Shown here piece by piece: positions 35,352-44,255 of a stretch of 64,000 bases of DNA (its first letter is position 1; the number at the start of each line of letters is the position of its first letter). The notes beneath the pieces are model-generated. The model saw nothing but the letters and a program-made list of their open reading frames with translations. It did no database searches and had not been told where the DNA came from. Source of the stretch: Bog-756 sp963727075 (GTDB lineage: Bacteria; Actinomycetota; Acidimicrobiia; Acidimicrobiales; RAAP-2); NCBI GenBank assembly GCA_963727075.1, contig CAVSET010000006.1:1612001-1676000 (forward strand), read 5' to 3'. Made by a program: the position numbers and the translations under genes.

Positions 35352-35885
35352 GTGCAACGGGTCTCGCTGGTGGGAGTGCCGGGATCCGGCAAGACCACTC
35401 TGGGCCGCCGACTCGCCGCCGGCCTCGGCGTGCCCTTCATCGAGCTCGACAGCATCTTCCACCGGCCCGATTGGGGGGAGATTCCGGACGAAGAGTTCCG
35501 GGCCCGAGTGACCAAGGCGATCGCCCCTGAAGGCTGGGTAGCCGACGGCAACTACGGCGTGGTGCGCGACCTCGTCTGGGCGCGGGCGGACACGGTGGTC
35601 TGGCTCGATCTCCCCCGTCCGGTCGTCATGCGTCGGGTGGTGCTCCGCACCATCCGACGCGCCCTGACCCGGGAGGAGCTGTGGAACGGCAACCGCGAGC
35701 CTCTGACCAACTTCTACCGGTGGGACCCGGCGCTGAACATCATGCGCTGGACGTGGGTCAAGTATCCGGAGTACGTCGAGCACTATTCGCAAGCCATGCA
35801 GGACCAATCCCGTCCCGATCTCCGGTTCGTTCGGCTGGGATCCGATGACGACGCCCGCGAACTGCTGAACGGGTGCACCGGCTGA
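35352..35885 (+). CDS. P-loop NTPase of the adenylate-kinase/FlaR topology type
   Basis: A 177-residue protein from GTG 35352. The Walker A motif is GVPGSGKTTLGRRLA. ELDSIFHRPDWGEIPDEEF and VADGNYGVVRD are characteristic of topology-modulation (FlaR-like) ATPases, which resemble nucleotide kinases. It is probably a small-molecule kinase of unknown substrate. It is divergent from the ArsR fusion gene. Confidence 0.82.
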   Translation: MQRVSLVGVPGSGKTTLGRRLAAGLGVPFIELDSIFHRPDWGEIPDEEFRARVTKAIAPEGWVADGNYGVVRDLVWARADTVVWLDLPRPVVMRRVVLRTIRRALTREELWNGNREPLTNFYRWDPALNIMRWTWVKYPEYVEHYSQAMQDQSRPDLRFVRLGSDDDARELLNGCTG

Positions 35886-35952
35886 TCGACCGGCCGGCCG
35901 GCGGTGAGCCGGATGTGGGGGCCCCGCCGTGCTCACGTGCCACAGTTGGGCG

Positions 35953-36429
35953 GTGATCGAAGTCCAAGAGGTGGGCCCGGACGACTGGCCCGAATGGCGG
36001 TCAATCCGCCTGCGGGCCCTTACCGAGTCCCCGGAGGCCTTCACCACCAGGCTGTCGGACTGGCAGGGGCTGGGCGACCGGGAGCAGCGCTGGCGGGACC
36101 GACTGGTGTCGGTGCCCTTCAACGCGGTGGCACAACGGGATGGTCGCGCCGTCGGAATGGTGAGCGCTGCCGAGGACGCGACCGACCGCTCCGTCGAGCT
36201 GCTGTCCCTGTGGGTGGCTCCCGACACCCGCGGCACCGGGGTGGGCGACGCGCTGGTCTCGGCGGTACTCGACTGGGCCCGGGCCCGGGGGGCACCATCG
36301 CTCCGGCTGCGGGTCATCGAGGGGAACGGACCGGCGGAGCGCCTCTATCTGCGTCACGGCCTGCACCGCTCGGGCCGGGACGCCATGGGCTCCGGTGCCC
36401 CCGAGATCGACATGGAACGCGCCCTGTAA
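35953..36429 (+). CDS. GNAT-family N-acetyltransferase
   Basis: A 158-residue protein from GTG 35953; an in-frame GTG at 35929 is an alternative. The fold is shown by WRSIRLRALTESPEAF at the start, LLSLWVAPDTRGTGVGDALV (the acetyl-CoA pyrophosphate loop, R-x-x-G-x-G) and LRVIEGNGPAERLYLRHGL. Substrate unknown. It is convergent with the aldo/keto reductase that follows. Confidence 0.88.
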   Translation: MIEVQEVGPDDWPEWRSIRLRALTESPEAFTTRLSDWQGLGDREQRWRDRLVSVPFNAVAQRDGRAVGMVSAAEDATDRSVELLSLWVAPDTRGTGVGDALVSAVLDWARARGAPSLRLRVIEGNGPAERLYLRHGLHRSGRDAMGSGAPEIDMERAL

Positions 36430-36452
36430 CGCGGCCGGACGGCGGGCCCCGA

Positions 36453-37466
36453 TCAGCCGGGCCGCAGTGTGTCGGCGATCTGCTCCCGCTCCTCGGGGGA
36501 GAATTCGAGGCCGTCGATCATGGCCACGTTCTGTTCCAGTTGGGCCAGCGAGCTCGCTCCGACCAGCGTCGAGGTGACCCGAGGGTCCCTGACCGTCCAG
36601 GCCAGCGCCATTTGGGCCACGGTCTGTCGCCGCCCGGTGGCCTGGTCTCGCAGGGCCCTGACCTTGCCCAACGTGTCCTCGTTCAAGAAGGCCGGGTGCA
36701 GGGTGTCCGATCGCCTGGCCCGGGAGTCCTCGGGAATGCCGTCGAGATAGCGGTCGGTCAGGATCCCCTGGGCCAGAGGTGAGAACACGATGCATCCCAC
36801 CCCCAGGTCCTCGAGGGTGTCCAGCAGCCCCCGCTCGATCGAGCGGTCGAACATGGAGTACGAGGGCTGGTGGATGAGGAGCGGCGTCCCGAGGCGGGCG
36901 AGGATCTCTGCCGCCTCCCGGGTCGCGTCCGGCGAATAGGACGAGATCCCGGCATAGAGCGCCTTGCCCTGGCGCACCGCCGTGTCGAGAGCGCCCATGG
37001 TCTCCTCCAGGGGCGTGTCGGGGTCGGGGCGGTGGGAGTAGAAGATGTCGACGTAGTCGAGGCCCAACCGCCGCAGGCTGGCGTCGAGACTGGCGAGCAG
37101 GTACTTGCGCGAACCGCCGTCGCCGTAGGGACCGGTCCACATGTCGTAGCCGGCCTTGGTGGAGATGACCAGCTCGTCGCGGAATCGGCCGAGAGTTTGG
37201 TGTAGCACCCGGCCCAGAGTGGACTCGGCCGCGCCGTAGGGCGGGCCGTAGTTGTTGGCCAGGTCGAAGTGGGTGATGCCCAGGTCGAACGCCCGGGTGA
37301 GCATGGCGCTGGCATGTTCAGGCCGGCTCGACTCCCCGAAGTTCTGCCACAGCCCGAGGGAGATGACCGGGAGCTCGAGGCCGCTCCGGCCGCACCGGCG
37401 GTACGGCATGCGCGCATAGCGATCATCGGCCGCCACATGGGTCACGGCGCTAGAAGCTACCTTCAC
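36453..37466 (-). CDS. aldo/keto reductase, YghZ/GAP-reductase type
   Basis: A 337-residue protein from ATG 37466. The tetrad is Asp and Tyr in HFDLANNYGPPYGAAE, Lys in VISTKAGYDMW and His in FYSHRPDPDTP; GPYGDGGSRKYLL is the mark of the YghZ subgroup that reduces L-glyceraldehyde 3-phosphate and methylglyoxal. The C-terminal STLVGASSLAQLEQN binds NADPH. It is not closely similar to the AKR at 26 kb. Confidence 0.88.
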   Translation of the reverse strand: MKVASSAVTHVAADDRYARMPYRRCGRSGLELPVISLGLWQNFGESSRPEHASAMLTRAFDLGITHFDLANNYGPPYGAAESTLGRVLHQTLGRFRDELVISTKAGYDMWTGPYGDGGSRKYLLASLDASLRRLGLDYVDIFYSHRPDPDTPLEETMGALDTAVRQGKALYAGISSYSPDATREAAEILARLGTPLLIHQPSYSMFDRSIERGLLDTLEDLGVGCIVFSPLAQGILTDRYLDGIPEDSRARRSDTLHPAFLNEDTLGKVRALRDQATGRRQTVAQMALAWTVRDPRVTSTLVGASSLAQLEQNVAMIDGLEFSPEEREQIADTLRPG

Positions 37467-37527
37467 ATCGCACCGGCCCGGAGGGTCGCACTCCGTTCGG
37501 GGGCTCCGATCGGTCAGGTACGGGCGG

Positions 37528-38445
37528 TCAGCGCTCCAGGTGGATCTCGTGCGGCTGCCCGTTGTCGTCGGGACGGCCGGGCTCGCCCGGGGACCCGGCG
37601 GGAACCGCCCACCGGAGCCCGTTGAGCAGCCCGGCCAGCTCCATGGGCACGACGATCTTGGTGGAGGGGGCCGTACCGATCTGCTTGAGCGTCTCGAGAT
37701 ACTGGAGCTGCATGGTGTTGCGGTCGAGTCCCTCTCCCACCACCAGGATCTTCTCCAACCCGGCGGCGAGCCCCTCGGCCCGCAGGATGGCGGACTGGCG
37801 CTCCCCCTCCGCCCCGAGGATGGCCGCCTCCTTGGTCCCCTCCGCCAACGTGATGGCCGCCTGCTTCTGACCCTGTGCCTCGGTGATCGCCGCCCGCCGG
37901 GTGCGTTCCGCCGACATCTGGCGCGTCATGGCCTCCAAGACGCCGGCGGGGGGGTTGACCTCGCGGACCTCCACCGTCGTGACCTTCACTCCCCAACGCT
38001 CGGTGACCTCGTCGAGTCGGATGCGGAGCGAGGCGTTCATGTCCTCGCGCTTCGACAGCACGTCGTCGAGGGCCATGTCGCCGACCACACTCCGGAGGGT
38101 CGTGGCGGCGACGTTCTGCGCCGCAGCCGCGAAGTTCTGCACCTGGAGCACCGACATCGCCGGGTCGACGACTTTGTAGAAGATGATGAAGTCGATGGAG
38201 ATCGAGGCATTGTCCTTGGTAATCGCCGTCTGGCTCGGGATCTCGAGGAACCGTTCGCGGAGGTCGACCCACAAGACCCGGTCGGTGACCGGGTTGACGA
38301 GCACCAGGCCCGGGCCCCTGATGCCGGTGGCCCGGCCGAGCCGCAGCAGCACGATCCGCTGGTACTCGCGGACGATCTTCACCGACAGCCCGAACAGGAC
38401 CAGGAGGAACAGCACCCCGATCCCGGCCACGAGGCCGACGATCAC
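37528..38445 (-). CDS. slipin / SPFH (band 7) membrane protein
   Basis: A 305-residue protein with one N-terminal membrane helix (LVAGIGVLFLLVLFGLSVKI), the SPFH domain (REYQRIVLLRLGRATGIRGP, then LREQ-like LRERFLEIPSQTAITKDN) and a long C-terminal helical region with Glu-Ala-Gln repeats (EAQGQKQAAITLAEGTKEAA). It assembles membrane scaffold rings. Its ATG overlaps the NfeD stop by 4 bases; NfeD and slipin proteins form a conserved membrane partnership. Confidence 0.92.
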   Translation of the reverse strand: MIVGLVAGIGVLFLLVLFGLSVKIVREYQRIVLLRLGRATGIRGPGLVLVNPVTDRVLWVDLRERFLEIPSQTAITKDNASISIDFIIFYKVVDPAMSVLQVQNFAAAAQNVAATTLRSVVGDMALDDVLSKREDMNASLRIRLDEVTERWGVKVTTVEVREVNPPAGVLEAMTRQMSAERTRRAAITEAQGQKQAAITLAEGTKEAAILGAEGERQSAILRAEGLAAGLEKILVVGEGLDRNTMQLQYLETLKQIGTAPSTKIVVPMELAGLLNGLRWAVPAGSPGEPGRPDDNGQPHEIHLER

Positions 38446-38957
38446 GAGCCCGCCTCCTGACCGCCACCCTGGTCGAACCGGAAGGAAGGAGCTACCCCTT
38501 CCGCCTCCTCACCCCAGACCTCCAGGTGGACTCCGGCCGCTCGCAGGACCTGCACCCGCGTCCCAGCCCGCACCGTCCCGTTGACGGCCACCGCCGTCCA
38601 TTCCTCCCCGTGGACGCGAACGATGCCCTCCGACGACAAGTCGCTGACGGCGACGCCTTCCGCGCTCTCGAGCGAGCTCAGGTGCTGCATCGCGGTGCCC
38701 TCACCCGGCGTCGCTCGTCTGGCGAGGCCGCTCCAAGCCATGACGCCGACACCCACCGAGATCACCAGGTCGGCACAGAGCAACGCCCAGAGCACCGGCG
38801 CCGAGTGGCCGTCGGCGGCCATAAGCACGAACCAGCCGGCCGCCAGGAACCCCACGGCGGCTGCCACGACATGGGCATGGGGACCGGAGTGGAAGCTGAC
38901 CAGCGAGGCGAGGACCATCAGGCCGATCAGAACTCCGGCGATGACCCACATGAGCAC
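38442..38957 (-). CDS. NfeD-like membrane protein
   Basis: A 171-residue short-form NfeD. Four hydrophobic helices fill residues 1-80 (VIAGVLIGLMVLASLVSF, VVAAAVGFLAAGWFVLM, LWALLCADLVISVGVGVMAW), followed by the OB-fold C-terminal domain (SSEGIVRVHGEEWTAVAV, then GTRVQVLRAAGVHLEV). It lacks the ClpP-type protease domain of long NfeD. First gene of the NfeD-slipin pair. Confidence 0.88.
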   Translation of the reverse strand: MLMWVIAGVLIGLMVLASLVSFHSGPHAHVVAAAVGFLAAGWFVLMAADGHSAPVLWALLCADLVISVGVGVMAWSGLARRATPGEGTAMQHLSSLESAEGVAVSDLSSEGIVRVHGEEWTAVAVNGTVRAGTRVQVLRAAGVHLEVWGEEAEGVAPSFRFDQGGGQEAGS

Positions 38958-39046
38958 CTCCTCACGGTCGCTCCATCCAGAATCATACCAGCGTGACTCT
39001 CCCCGACTCCCGCAGAGAACGGCTCGCGACTCGGTAGGGTTGGGCC

Positions 39047-39352
39047 GTGACGACCAGAGCCGAGGGGAAGCTCCCGAGGCCCACCGGCGGCCGGGGCAGG
39101 TGGACCTCCTTCGTCGCGGACAGCAGCGATCCGACGGAGCGACGACGGGGGTTGCACGAGGAGTCCAATCCCCAGCACCGGCTCCGCGTGGAGCACGACG
39201 CCCACACCTTGTTGATCCACCTGAGCGACGAGGACGGCCACGGATGGACGACGGTCGCAGTCGACCGGGAGACGAGGCGGTGGGCGGTGGCCCAGTGCCG
39301 CCGGCAGTCCGACGCCGCCCGTCAGGCCTACGAGGGCCTCCACCGGACCTAG
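39047..39352 (+). CDS. small basic protein of unknown function
   Basis: A 101-residue protein from GTG 39047, divergent from the NfeD-slipin operon. It is polar, rich in Arg, His and Asp (HEESNPQHRLRVEHDAHTLL, then WTTVAVDRETRRWAVAQCRR), and looks like a small alpha/beta domain without signal peptide. I do not recognise it. Confidence 0.5.
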   Translation: MTTRAEGKLPRPTGGRGRWTSFVADSSDPTERRRGLHEESNPQHRLRVEHDAHTLLIHLSDEDGHGWTTVAVDRETRRWAVAQCRRQSDAARQAYEGLHRT

Positions 39353-39389
39353 GTTCGGATCCCGGCCGGACGTCCGGAGCGTGAGCCGG

Positions 39390-39737
39390 CTAGCTCGCCT
39401 CTCGCCGCGGCGGGGACGGAGGCGGTGGGTCGATCGCCGGGACCCCGTCGTCCATGACGTGCTCGGTCCACTCGGCTCCCGACCAGTAGCGCTGGGTATG
39501 CCGGCCCGTCGGGTCCCTGAGCCACCCGGGGGCGACGCCACCCGACCCCGGTCCGGGCGGTCGGGGCGGGGTCACCGGAGATCCGGCCGGCGGCCGGGGG
39601 TGGGACGCCGTGAACGAGCTGCTCGGAGGGGGACTCCCCTGGTTGCCGCGACGCCGCTCGGAGGAGAGTGCCCGCACCACGAACACGCCGGCGAGGACCA
39701 CCAGGGCGATCCACGAACCATGCCCGTAGTAGTACAT
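39390..39737 (-). CDS. DUF2510-type single-helix membrane protein
   Basis: A 115-residue protein. It has one membrane helix near the start (SWIALVVLAGVFVVRALSSE), a proline-rich linker and a C-terminal DUF2510 motif PGWLRDPTGRHTQRYWSGAE followed by WTEHVMDDG. DUF2510 units are short Trp-rich modules common in actinobacterial membrane proteins; their role is unknown. Convergent with the small basic protein. Confidence 0.75.
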   Translation of the reverse strand: MYYYGHGSWIALVVLAGVFVVRALSSERRRGNQGSPPPSSSFTASHPRPPAGSPVTPPRPPGPGSGGVAPGWLRDPTGRHTQRYWSGAEWTEHVMDDGVPAIDPPPPSPPRREAS

Positions 39738-39952
39738 GAACGCAGTGTAGGACCTGCGTCAGGCCGCCGGTCGGCAGGGCTCCGGCCTGGCCCCGGGGAC
39801 TGGCTGCCCGTGCCGCCGACATCGTCCGAATGCCGTCCCGCCCACGGCTCCGTCACCGTTCGGCCAGACCACCCGTCGGCCCTCGCCCGGACGCAACTGC
39901 CCGGCCGCCGCTATGCCGAGCGGCGACTGAACGGCGCGCTAGCTTGAGGGAC

Positions 39953-40936
39953 GTGGCGGCAATCCCACTCATCGCCGAAGTGGTCAGGGATGCCGACCTA
40001 GATCCAGCGGGCTACCTGTGGACCAACCCCGACGTCCGGGAAGGGGTGCCGGCCGACATGGAGGCGGAGGAGTTCGCCCGGCTGCACTTCGAGCGCTTCG
40101 GCCGGGAGGAGGGTCGACGGCAGCTCTTCACCGATCGATTGACGCAAGTGGATTCGGTGCGGAACGCAAAGCTGGATCTGCTACGACGGCGATCTCCCAA
40201 GTCCATGGAATCGCTGCGGCCCACCCCCGTTATCTGTGCCGGGACGAGCATCACCTACTTGTCAGTGGCCGATGAACGGCTCCCGGTCCCCTTCGACTTG
40301 ATCAGTTCCCACGGCTACGACGACACGACGGCACAGTGGATCGACAGTCAGCCCGATGCCCTCTTCCTCGATGTCGGCGCCGGGCTCTGCAACACGTACC
40401 GGTCGAATGTCGTCTACACGGAAATCGCATCGCTCCCATCTGTCGACATCCTTTGCTTCGGTGACGACCTGCCCTTCGATGACGAGTCGTTCGATGGCGT
40501 GGTCAGTCTCTCCGTACTGGAACATGTGCCCGATCCCTTTGCGGTGGCATCCGAGATCATGCGGGTATTGCGACCGGACGGTCGCGTCATCGTCGACTGG
40601 CCGTTCCTGCAACCGGTCCACGGGTATCCGAACCACTATTTCAACGCCACGGCCGAGGGAGCCCGGTTTGCGTTCGAGCGGGTTGGCGCCACGGTACGGA
40701 CATCGATTCCCGGTCATCTGCACCCGCTGGGCACGCTCTACTGGTTCCTTCGGGACTGGAACGAAGGTCTGCCCGAGGATCAGCGTGCCGCCTTCCGTGC
40801 CCTGACCGTCGGAGACGTCTTGGCCGGCCCGGACTGCGTCCACCTGGGAGGCGAGAGCTGGGTGACGGAGCTCGATCCCGCCGCCGAGTCGGTGATCGCG
40901 GCCGGCACGAGACTGGAAATCACCAAGGGCGCCTGA
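39953..40936 (+). CDS. class I SAM-dependent methyltransferase with an N-terminal NPDV-type module
   Basis: A 327-residue protein from GTG 39953 with a TTGAGGG site. The first about 60 residues (AGYLWTNPDVREG, then LHFERFGREEGRRQ) resemble the NPDV...G-x-x-EGR module found in polysaccharide-related glycosyltransferases. The methyltransferase core has LFLDVGAGLCNTYR, LPFDDESFDGVVSLSVLEHV and MRVLRPDGRVIVDWPF. GC content is lower than in the neighbours (34 of 60 in one hand-counted line). It is likely involved in cell-surface glycan modification and possibly transferred in. Confidence 0.8.
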   Translation: MAAIPLIAEVVRDADLDPAGYLWTNPDVREGVPADMEAEEFARLHFERFGREEGRRQLFTDRLTQVDSVRNAKLDLLRRRSPKSMESLRPTPVICAGTSITYLSVADERLPVPFDLISSHGYDDTTAQWIDSQPDALFLDVGAGLCNTYRSNVVYTEIASLPSVDILCFGDDLPFDDESFDGVVSLSVLEHVPDPFAVASEIMRVLRPDGRVIVDWPFLQPVHGYPNHYFNATAEGARFAFERVGATVRTSIPGHLHPLGTLYWFLRDWNEGLPEDQRAAFRALTVGDVLAGPDCVHLGGESWVTELDPAAESVIAAGTRLEITKGA

Positions 40937-41629
40937 TCCCGAGCTCGGCCCAAGGTCGTCCTACGCCCCCTCGCCCCGGCGGGCGACGGGCCAGGCGCAC
41001 ATGGGCCACGGCCGGAGAGCTCGCCAACTCGACCACCTCGTAGTCGGCTGTCGCCTCGGCCAGCCCCTCGAAGAGACGCTCCCCGCTCCCGAGCAGGACC
41101 GGGACGATCGCCAGGTGCATCTCGTCGATCAAGCCCGCACGAAGATACTGCTGGATCGTCCTCACCCCCCACCGACCCTGACGTCGCCGCCGGCGGCTGC
41201 GTCCATGGCCCGCTCCAGCGCGGTCTCGATCCCGTCCGTCACGAACTCGAACGTGGTCCCGCCCTGCATCTCGATCGGTGGGTGCGCATGGTGGGTGAGG
41301 ACGAAGACCGGATGACGGAACGGGGGGTCATCGCCCCACCACCCCACCCAGGGATCGTTCCCCCACGGTCCCCGAACGGGACCGAACATGTTGCGGCCCA
41401 TGATGGTGGCACCGATTTCACGGTCGCCGAGGGCGATGTACTCGTCGTCCAGTCCGCCTTCGCCGCCGTCCAGGCCATGACTCTGCCGCCAGGTGCGGGT
41501 GGCGAACGCCCATTCGTGGAGCCTCCCACCACCGACACCCAACGGGTCCGCGAGCGTCTGGCGGGGCCCGGCGGCGTACCCGTCGAGCGAGAGCGAGAGC
41601 GAGAGATTGTGCACCCGCAGCTTCCCCAT
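40920..41629 (-). CDS. dihydrofolate-reductase-like (RibD C-terminal domain) protein, one frameshift
   Basis: From ATG 41629 (AGGAAGGA site) the protein reads NLSLSLSLDGYAAGPRQTL, EIGATIMGRNMFGPVRGPWG and VFVLTHHAHPPIEMQGGTTF, then DAAAGGDVRVGGG. The frame then breaks at a run of six G near 41165, and VRTIQQYLRAGLIDEMHLAI to RLARRP continues in the next frame. One missing G restores it. A hexanucleotide microrepeat (GAGAGC units, 41587-41605) duplicates SL near the start. The actinobacterial family resembles RibD/DHFR reductases with unknown substrates. Its end overlaps the methyltransferase end by 17 bases. Confidence 0.75.
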
Positions 41630-41810
41630 CGGTCCTTCCTCTCTGTCATTCCCCACTCGGCGCCATTCCCCCACTCGGCGTCGCGGTCCACCATCCTGCC
41701 CCGGATGATCGGACCACGACGGCGCCACGAGCCGTCCGGACGCCGATCGGCAGCCGGAGCTCCGGATCTGGCTAACGTGGCTCCATCTCGCCGACGACAA
41801 GGGGTGTCCT

Positions 41811-42197
41811 ATGGGAAATGCCGAGAACGCAGAGCGGGTGGTCCGGGAGTTGTGCGCGGCGTTCGAGAAGCACGACGCCGAGGCTCTCCGCCAGTTCTTC
41901 AACGAGGACGTCGTCTACCACAACATCCCGATGGACCCGGCCGTGGGCATCGACGACACCATCGCGTTCATCACCGGGTTCTTCGGCATGTGCGAGAGCA
42001 TGACGATCGAGACGCTGCATCTGGCCGTGCGCGACAACGTGGTGCTCACCGAGCGCGTCGACACGTTCCGCGTCGGCCAGAAGGTGGCATCGCTACCCGT
42101 GATGGGAACATTCGAGATCCGTGACGGGAAGATCAGCGCCTGGCGCGACTACTTCGACCTGGCCCAGATCACGGCCATGCTCTCCGGGGACGAATAG
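41811..42197 (+). CDS. limonene-1,2-epoxide-hydrolase-family protein
   Basis: A 128-residue NTF2-like fold protein from ATG 41811 after AAGGGG. Motifs FFNEDVVYHNIPMDPAVGID, VVLTERVDTF, LPVMGTFEIRDGKIS and AWRDYFDLAQ are those of the LEH family, including the Arg and Asp of the epoxide-activating triad (WRDYFD) and the Asp of RVD. It opens epoxides with water or has a related role. Convergent-free; it stands alone. Confidence 0.85.
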   Translation: MGNAENAERVVRELCAAFEKHDAEALRQFFNEDVVYHNIPMDPAVGIDDTIAFITGFFGMCESMTIETLHLAVRDNVVLTERVDTFRVGQKVASLPVMGTFEIRDGKISAWRDYFDLAQITAMLSGDE

Positions 42198-42325
42198 CCG
42201 ATCCCGACCTCAGAGAGCAATTGACACCCCGACCAGGGCACGGCCGGCCGGGCCCCCTTCCCGCGGCGGCGGCTCCTCGGGTACACGGCCGGGACACTGA
42301 TCGGCATCGCCGGGCGGTGGACGAG

Positions 42326-43056
42326 ATGACACCCGGCCCGCTCGTGTCTGGAACCTTCTACTCGCGCCGTCGACACCGCACGGTGGGATTCTCCATCGCC
42401 TATCCCCCGGGCCACCGTCCCGGTGATCGGCTGCCGCCGGTGCTGGCTCTGCACGGATTCGGCGTCCACCACACGGCCGCCTTCGACGAGCTCCACCTCC
42501 AACGGTTACTCGGGCTCCGATCGGCCACCCTGGCCATCGCACCGATGGCCATCGTGGCGGCGGACGGGGGCAACACCTATTGGCATCGCCACGGAAACGA
42601 CGATCCCATGGGAATGCTGGCCGCCGAGCTCCTTCCCATCTGTCAGATCAGGGGCCTGGATGAGACCAAGGTGGGAGCCTACGGCTGGTCCATGGGTGGG
42701 TACGGAGCGTTGCGCCTGGCCGAGTCCCATACCGGCCTGCTGGCGGCGGTGGCCGCAACGAGCCCAGCCATCTGGACCGACTATGCCCAGGCCCAAGCGG
42801 CCGACCCATGGCGTTCACCTCGCCGTCGGACTTCGATGTCAACGACGTGATCGTCCACGTCCGTTCGATCGGCACCACGCCGGTCAGGATCGATGCGGGC
42901 GCCGACGACCCGTTCGCGCCGGGGGTGCACGCCCTGGCCCAGGCCTCACCGCGGGGAGCCGAGGTGAACATCCGCACCGGCTGCCACGACGACCGGTTCA
43001 TGATCTCAGCTCAGCCCGCCGCCTTCACCTTCCTCGCCAGCCATCTCGCGGCGTAG
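42326..43056 (+). CDS. secreted-type esterase (alpha/beta hydrolase), frameshifted
   Basis: The mature region reads GFSIAYPPGHRPGD, VLALHGFGVHH, NTYWHRHGNDDPMGML and the nucleophile elbow GWSMGGYGALRLAESH. At AQAADP (near 42808) the frame changes and the C-terminal part (SPSDFDVNDVIVHVRS, DAGADDPFAPGVHAL with Asp, TGCHDDRFM with His) follows to 43056. Another frame at 42264-42314 encodes RRRLLGYTAGTLIGIAG, a twin-arginine-like signal, so the true start probably lies near 42220 with a further frame break. The family hydrolyses esters outside the membrane. Confidence 0.7.
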
Positions 43057-43122
43057 GCAGGGCTCACGGCCGACCGCTCCCAACCGGCGGCAGGGTCGGC
43101 ATCCGACCCGGGTGCAAGCAAG

Positions 43123-44061
43123 CTAGGGCACGTGCTCGGTCTCACCGATGCCCTGAACCACGACGGAGTCGACGGCCACCCTCGCGGGCGCCATCTTCCG
43201 CCAGGGTCGGACGTAGGCCAGCCACACGGCCCCGGTGCCCAGCAGGAGCACGCAGAGGATCCAGCCGAGCGCAGTGGTCCCGACCCCGACGTACTTGAGC
43301 CCAGAGGCGAAGATCACGAAGGTGATGGCCGGCCGAATGTACCGGTCTGGCGCCCGTGACGAGAGGAAGGAACCGACGAGCACAGCCGGGACACTCCCGA
43401 TGATCAGCGACGTCGTCACGGCGAACTCGACATGGCCGAAGGCCAACGCACCCAGTGCCGCCGCCACAGTCAGCGGTACCGCCTGGGTCAGGTCGGTTCC
43501 CACCAATTGGTTGGCGCCGAGCATCGGGTAGGCGAACAGAAGGAGGACGATCATCAGGGAGCCCGAGCCGACCGAGGTCATGCCCACGATCAGGCCACCG
43601 GCCATGCCGATCGCCAGCGTGGGAAGCGGCCGGACGGTGAGGGCGTGGACGACCGAACGGCGAGTGTTCCCTATGCGCCTATCGACGGCCAGTCGCAGCA
43701 GCATGGCCGCCGCCCCGAGCAGCAACGCGCTGCCCAACAGGAGCTGAACCGTGTGCTCAGCCGAATTGGCATTGCCCAACAAGTGGAGGAAGTACGCACC
43801 GAGGAAGGCCATCGGCACCGAGCCCATCACCATCCAGCCGACGAGCCGCAGGTTGACGGTCCCCTTCCTCAGGTGCACGAACGCGCCCACCGGCCGCATG
43901 ACCACGGCCGCGACCAGGTCGGAGGAGATGGCCGTCGACGGCTTGATCCCGAACAGGAGGATCAGCATGGGTGTCATGAGCGCCCCGCCGCCGGCACCAG
44001 TGAGCCCCACCAGGAACCCCACCACCGCGCTCCCCAGCACAATGTATGGATTGATCTGCAC
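43123..44061 (-). CDS. TauE/SafE-family sulfite/organosulfonate exporter-like permease
   Basis: A 312-residue protein with eight hydrophobic helices. The duplicated family motif appears as VGFLVGLTGAGGGALMTPML in the first half and GGLIVGMTSVGSGSLMIVLL in the second, followed by LVGTDLTQAVPLTVAAALGA. It moves sulfite, sulfonates or related anions. The upstream 40 bases are AT-rich and contain palindromes, a candidate regulated promoter. Confidence 0.88.
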   Translation of the reverse strand: MQINPYIVLGSAVVGFLVGLTGAGGGALMTPMLILLFGIKPSTAISSDLVAAVVMRPVGAFVHLRKGTVNLRLVGWMVMGSVPMAFLGAYFLHLLGNANSAEHTVQLLLGSALLLGAAAMLLRLAVDRRIGNTRRSVVHALTVRPLPTLAIGMAGGLIVGMTSVGSGSLMIVLLLFAYPMLGANQLVGTDLTQAVPLTVAAALGALAFGHVEFAVTTSLIIGSVPAVLVGSFLSSRAPDRYIRPAITFVIFASGLKYVGVGTTALGWILCVLLLGTGAVWLAYVRPWRKMAPARVAVDSVVVQGIGETEHVP

Positions 44062-44081
44062 ACCTGCCCCCTAAAATCAGG

Positions 44082-44101
44082 TAAACCTATCGGTCAGATA
44101 G
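44082..44101. promoter_or_regulatory. candidate operator/promoter of the TauE gene
   Basis: Two overlapping inverted repeats lie in an AT-rich patch just upstream of the minus-strand TauE start: CTATC-GGTCA-GATAG at 44087-44101 and AGGT-AA-ACCT around 44080-44089. On the minus strand CTGACC and TTTAGG are spaced like weak -35/-10 hexamers. No regulator gene is adjacent. Confidence 0.35.
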
Positions 44102-44255
44102 AAAAACTAGCACTGCGTCGAGCCACCCCGCCAGGGCCCCGTCTCCCCCAGACCCGGCCGCCGCCCGGTGCCCGGCTGCCCGTCGGTCGGGCGGCATGAC
44201 CGAGGGCCCCATCCGACGGTCTTTGCCACAATGGCGCCGTAGGAAAGGACTCTTG

